Part shown: positions 48,787 through 54,146 of the stretch, one piece after another
Numbering within the stretch: position 1 is the first letter of the stretch
Layout of the letters: each line of letters starts with the position of its first letter
Source: Allorhizocola rhizosphaerae
GTDB lineage: Bacteria; Actinomycetota; Actinomycetes; Mycobacteriales; Micromonosporaceae
NCBI RefSeq assembly: GCF_003426775.1
Contig: NZ_QJUG01000023.1
Coordinates: 1-54,146 of the forward strand
Direction: 5' to 3'
Length of the DNA stretch: 54,146 nt
The notes under the pieces: generated by a model
Seen by the model: the letters and a program-made list of their open reading frames with translations, nothing else
Databases searched by the model: none
What the model was told of the DNA's origin: nothing
Program-made: the position numbers and the translations under genes

Positions 48787-49854
48787 GTGCGTGTTCTTGC
48801 TGCTATGTCGGGTGGAGTCGATTCGGCCGTGGCCGCCGCGCGGGCGGTCGAGGCCGGGCTCGACGTCACCGGCGTGCACCTGGCGCTGGCCCGCAATCCC
48901 GCCAGCCACCGCACGGGCGCCCGCGGCTGCTGCACCATCGAGGATTCGCGCGACGCCCGCCGGGCCGCCGACGTGCTGGGCATCCCGTTCTATGTGTGGG
49001 ACATGGCCGACCGGTTCCACGACGATGTGATCGAAGATTTTATTTCTGAGTACGCGGCCGGCCGCACGCCGAACCCCTGCCTCCGCTGCAATGAGAAGAT
49101 CAAGTTTGCGGCGGTGCTCGACCGGGCCGTCGCGCTGGGCTTTGACGCGGTCGTGACCGGGCACCACGCCCGGCTCGACGGCGGGGTGCTGCGGCGCAGC
49201 GTCGACCCGGCCAAGGACCAGTCCTATGTGCTGGCCGTGCTGACCCGCGAGCAGCTTGACCGCGCGATGTTCCCGCTCGGCGACTCGACCAAGGAGCAGG
49301 TGCGGGCCGAGGCCGCACAGCGCGGGCTCAGCGTGGCCGACAAGCCCGACTCGCACGACATCTGCTTCATCGCCGACGGTGACACGCAGGGCTTCCTGCG
49401 CTCGCGCCTGGGCTCCCAGGCCGGCGACATCGTCGATGCCGAGACGGGCGAGGTGCTCGGCAAGCACGACGGCGCATACGGTTTCACGGTCGGCCAGCGC
49501 AAGGGGCTCGCCCTGACCCGGCCCGCGCCCGACGGGCGCCCGCGCTACGTGCTGTCCATCACGCCGGTCAACAACACGGTCACGGTCGGCTCCGCCGAGG
49601 CGCTAGAGGTGTCCACTGTGGAGGGTGTCCGTCCGGTGTGGACCGGTTCGGCCGTGCCCGATGGCCCGATCGAGTGTCACGTCCAGCTGCGTGCGCACGG
49701 CCGGCCCATCCCGGCGGTGGTCGAGCTCGCGGGCGACAGGCTCACCGCCCAGCTGCGCACGCCCGAGCGCGGGGTGGCGGCGGGGCAGGCCATCGTCGCC
49801 TACCAGGGCGACTACGTCCTGGGCAGCGCCACCATCACGACCGCTGGGGCCTGA
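48787..49854 (+). CDS. mnmA: tRNA-specific 2-thiouridylase
   Basis: 355 residues from GTG. The PP-loop [12 protein letters not shown] is at residues 6-17. The catalytic cysteines are in [12 protein letters not shown] (about 98) and DICFIADG (about 193), and the C-terminal beta-barrel domains contain GQRKGLAL and VTVGSAEAL. The enzyme thiolates U34 of tRNA(Lys), tRNA(Glu) and tRNA(Gln), taking sulfur relayed from the cysteine desulfurase encoded just upstream. Probably leaderless. Confidence 0.97.
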   Translation: MRVLAAMSGGVDSAVAAARAVEAGLDVTGVHLALARNPASHRTGARGCCTIEDSRDARRAADVLGIPFYVWDMADRFHDDVIEDFISEYAAGRTPNPCLRCNEKIKFAAVLDRAVALGFDAVVTGHHARLDGGVLRRSVDPAKDQSYVLAVLTREQLDRAMFPLGDSTKEQVRAEAAQRGLSVADKPDSHDICFIADGDTQGFLRSRLGSQAGDIVDAETGEVLGKHDGAYGFTVGQRKGLALTRPAPDGRPRYVLSITPVNNTVTVGSAEALEVSTVEGVRPVWTGSAVPDGPIECHVQLRAHGRPIPAVVELAGDRLTAQLRTPERGVAAGQAIVAYQGDYVLGSATITTAGA

Positions 49855-50066
49855 GTCGCCCTCCGGGTTCGTCGGCGTGCCAGACGCCCGCGGCCTTGAG
49901 CCTGCTTGTGCCGGCGAACGGCCCTCTCGGTGGAGCTTGCCCACCTGACCCGGCTGATCGTGTTCTGGTCCCCCTTCTGTCGATATTGCACCCTGCCCTC
50001 GAAGTAGGTCAGCGCCAACCCGGCCAGCCCGATCAAGACCTCGATCACATCGATGGCTACGGACAT
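49812..50066 (-). CDS. Small protein with N-terminal membrane segment
   Basis: 84 residues. [21 protein letters not shown] is a likely membrane helix, followed by a basic tail ([19 protein letters not shown]). It overlaps the end of mnmA by 43 bases on the opposite strand. Not recognised; may be real, as the hydrophobic start is well formed. Confidence 0.4.
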   Translation of the reverse strand: MSVAIDVIEVLIGLAGLALTYFEGRVQYRQKGDQNTISRVRWASSTERAVRRHKQAQGRGRLARRRTRRATQAPAVVMVALPRT

Positions 50067-50123
50067 GCGGTAAGTGTCCGCAGTCGATGGGCCGGTATCA
50101 ACAGGCGGAGGTGGTGGCGTGAG

Positions 50124-50129
50124 TAGGCT
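50124..50129 (+). promoter_or_regulatory. Candidate -10 box of the MetE-like gene (leaderless)
   Basis: TAGGCT lies six bases ahead of the ATG at 50136. No riboswitch can fit in such a leader. Confidence 0.45.
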
Positions 50130-50135
50130 TGGGCA

Positions 50136-53349
<3,214 letters not shown>

Positions 53350-53480
53350 GGCTGGGCCGAAGCGCGCCGACCGGTCCGGGCCTAACTCGGCGGTGCGCGA
53401 CGTACGCTATCGCTGGACCTTCCTGGTGGAAATGTCGGGTTCTACCGCTTAAACAGGCCAAAAGTCGTAAGTTGCTCATT

Positions 53481-53933
53481 ATGAGCCGAAAGATGAAAGC
53501 AGCGATTGTTGGGCTGAGCATTGGACTCGGCCTCTTCCTGCTCCTGTCAACCAGCCCCGCGCATGCCGGCGTCACCGCGTCCGTGTCGAGCAACGCCGTC
53601 AACCTCACCGCGACCGGCTGCTCAGGGGCGGCCGGGGCGACGTTCACGGTCACCGGGCCCGATGGCAAGTCGTTCGAGGTGAAGTCGCCGGGCAGCAACA
53701 CGGGCGGGTTCACCACGGCCGGATTCCCGCGCGGCACCTACCGGTTCACCGGCAAGTGTGCCAACGGGACGAGCGCCGGATCGGGCACCTTCGTGCTCGC
53801 CCCGAGCGGCGCGCCGATGGGCGGCGACGGTGGCCGTGATGGCAACGGCGTGGCCGTGATGGTGGGCGCGGCGATGCTCGGTGTTGCCCTGGCCGGTGGC
53901 TTCTTCCTCATCCGCCGACGTGCACGCGTGTGA
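53481..53933 (+). CDS. Small exported protein with C-terminal membrane anchor
   Basis: 150 residues. A signal peptide (GLFLLLSTSPAHA, cleavage after AHA) is followed by a ~90-residue beta-rich external domain with two cysteines (TATGCSGA, TGKCANG). It ends with a hydrophobic segment, VMVGAAMLGVALAGGFFLI, and the basic tail RRRARV. This is the usual architecture of a sortase-like or tail-anchored surface protein, but no LPxTG motif is present. Function unknown. Confidence 0.75.
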   Translation: MSRKMKAAIVGLSIGLGLFLLLSTSPAHAGVTASVSSNAVNLTATGCSGAAGATFTVTGPDGKSFEVKSPGSNTGGFTTAGFPRGTYRFTGKCANGTSAGSGTFVLAPSGAPMGGDGGRDGNGVAVMVGAAMLGVALAGGFFLIRRRARV

Positions 53934-54146
53934 CCGCTGCGGGTCGCCGCTGGGCCCCCGCAAGGGCCTGCTGGACGAGGTGCTCGCGTCGGTCGGGACG
54001 ATCGCCGCGGCCCAGCGCGACGCCGAAGCGGTGGTCTATCCGCCCCGCTCCCTTCGCGGGTTGATCATGAAGTTGATGCCGCGACGCGCCGTCGAACATG
54101 GACTTAAGTTCATGATCAACGGGAGGGGGTGGGTGGGGGTCGTGGG
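53920..54146 (+). CDS. Partial ORF with zinc-ribbon-like start, running into a REP element
   Basis: A GTG at 53920 opens HACDRCGSPLGPRKGL followed by a helical-looking LDEVLASVGTIAAAQRDAEA. The CxxCG pair suggests a half zinc ribbon. From 54060 the frame continues through the REP-like element to the window end without a stop. It may be a real gene whose 3' part was changed by the element, or a fortuitous open frame. It overlaps the end of the preceding gene by 14 bases. Confidence 0.3.
   Translation, partial: MHACDRCGSPLGPRKGLLDEVLASVGTIAAAQRDAEAVVYPPRSLRGLIMKLMPRRAVEHGLKFMINGRGWVGVV
54060..54120 (+). repeat. REP-like palindromic element, copy 3
   Basis: 61 bases from GTTGATCATGAA to TTCATGATCAAC, perfect terminal inverted repeats of 12 bases. 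The interior matches copy 2 with few differences. Confidence 0.88.

Overview
The window is about 54 kb of high-GC actinobacterial DNA. GTG starts are frequent, many starts lack a leader, and the gene set is typical of filamentous Actinomycetota: a large NAD-glutamate dehydrogenase, a SARP/NB-ARC regulator, an isobutyryl-CoA mutase, and the order etfB-etfA-cysteine desulfurase-mnmA-MetE-like-ligA. Short palindromic repeats ending in GATCATGAA/TTCATGATC suggest Micromonosporaceae to me. That placement is from memory and was not tested. I see no phage, integrase, transposase, CRISPR array or rRNA, so this looks like chromosomal backbone with small accessory islands.

Layout. 1-3017: ABC exporter (truncated permease plus two ATPases). 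3115-7681: membrane proteins, a tandem GNAT enzyme, and a PadR regulator with its coupled membrane partner. 7716-11383: icmA, a CnoX-like thioredoxin/TPR protein and an arginase-family enzyme preceded by a mimic upstream ORF. 11394-14370: small membrane proteins, Uma2, a broken RibD-like reductase, and an SDR/HxlR divergent pair. 14357-21696: a PBP lipoprotein and the 1643-residue NAD-GDH. 21920-24639: a GH3 hexosaminidase divergent from a ROK regulator. 24759-27545: ABC genes. 27783-30114: a tRNA(Pro)-like gene two bases ahead of the start codon of a 751-residue orphan protein. 30151-36538: enoyl-CoA hydratase, M48-like peptidase, ThDP enzyme and a DrrAB-type exporter. 36804-44546: surface/secreted proteins, the SARP regulator and DUF202 proteins. 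44566-53170: GNAT, the ETF operon, cysteine desulfurase, mnmA, the MetE-like gene and ligA. 53481-end: a surface protein and a cut ORF.

The most unusual locus is 27783-27856/27859-30114. The RNA folds as a complete 74-nt cloverleaf with a perfect acceptor stem, anticodon CGG and the C1-G72 pair of bacterial tRNA(Pro). However, the elbow bases (D loop, position 55) and the discriminator are abnormal. It abuts the start codon of an orphan ORF with no room for a normal ribosome binding site. Cleavage at the tRNA 3' end would leave a nearly leaderless mRNA, so tRNA processing may control this gene.

A second theme is tandem duplication of gene boundaries. The permease stop/start junction, the padR/membrane-protein junction, the arginase 5' end and the ligA 3' end each occur two or more times side by side. 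A third theme is leaderless transcription: TANNNT boxes sit 6-8 bases ahead of many start codons, including two very tight divergent promoter pairs. Between these loci most genes are ordinary housekeeping or transport functions.
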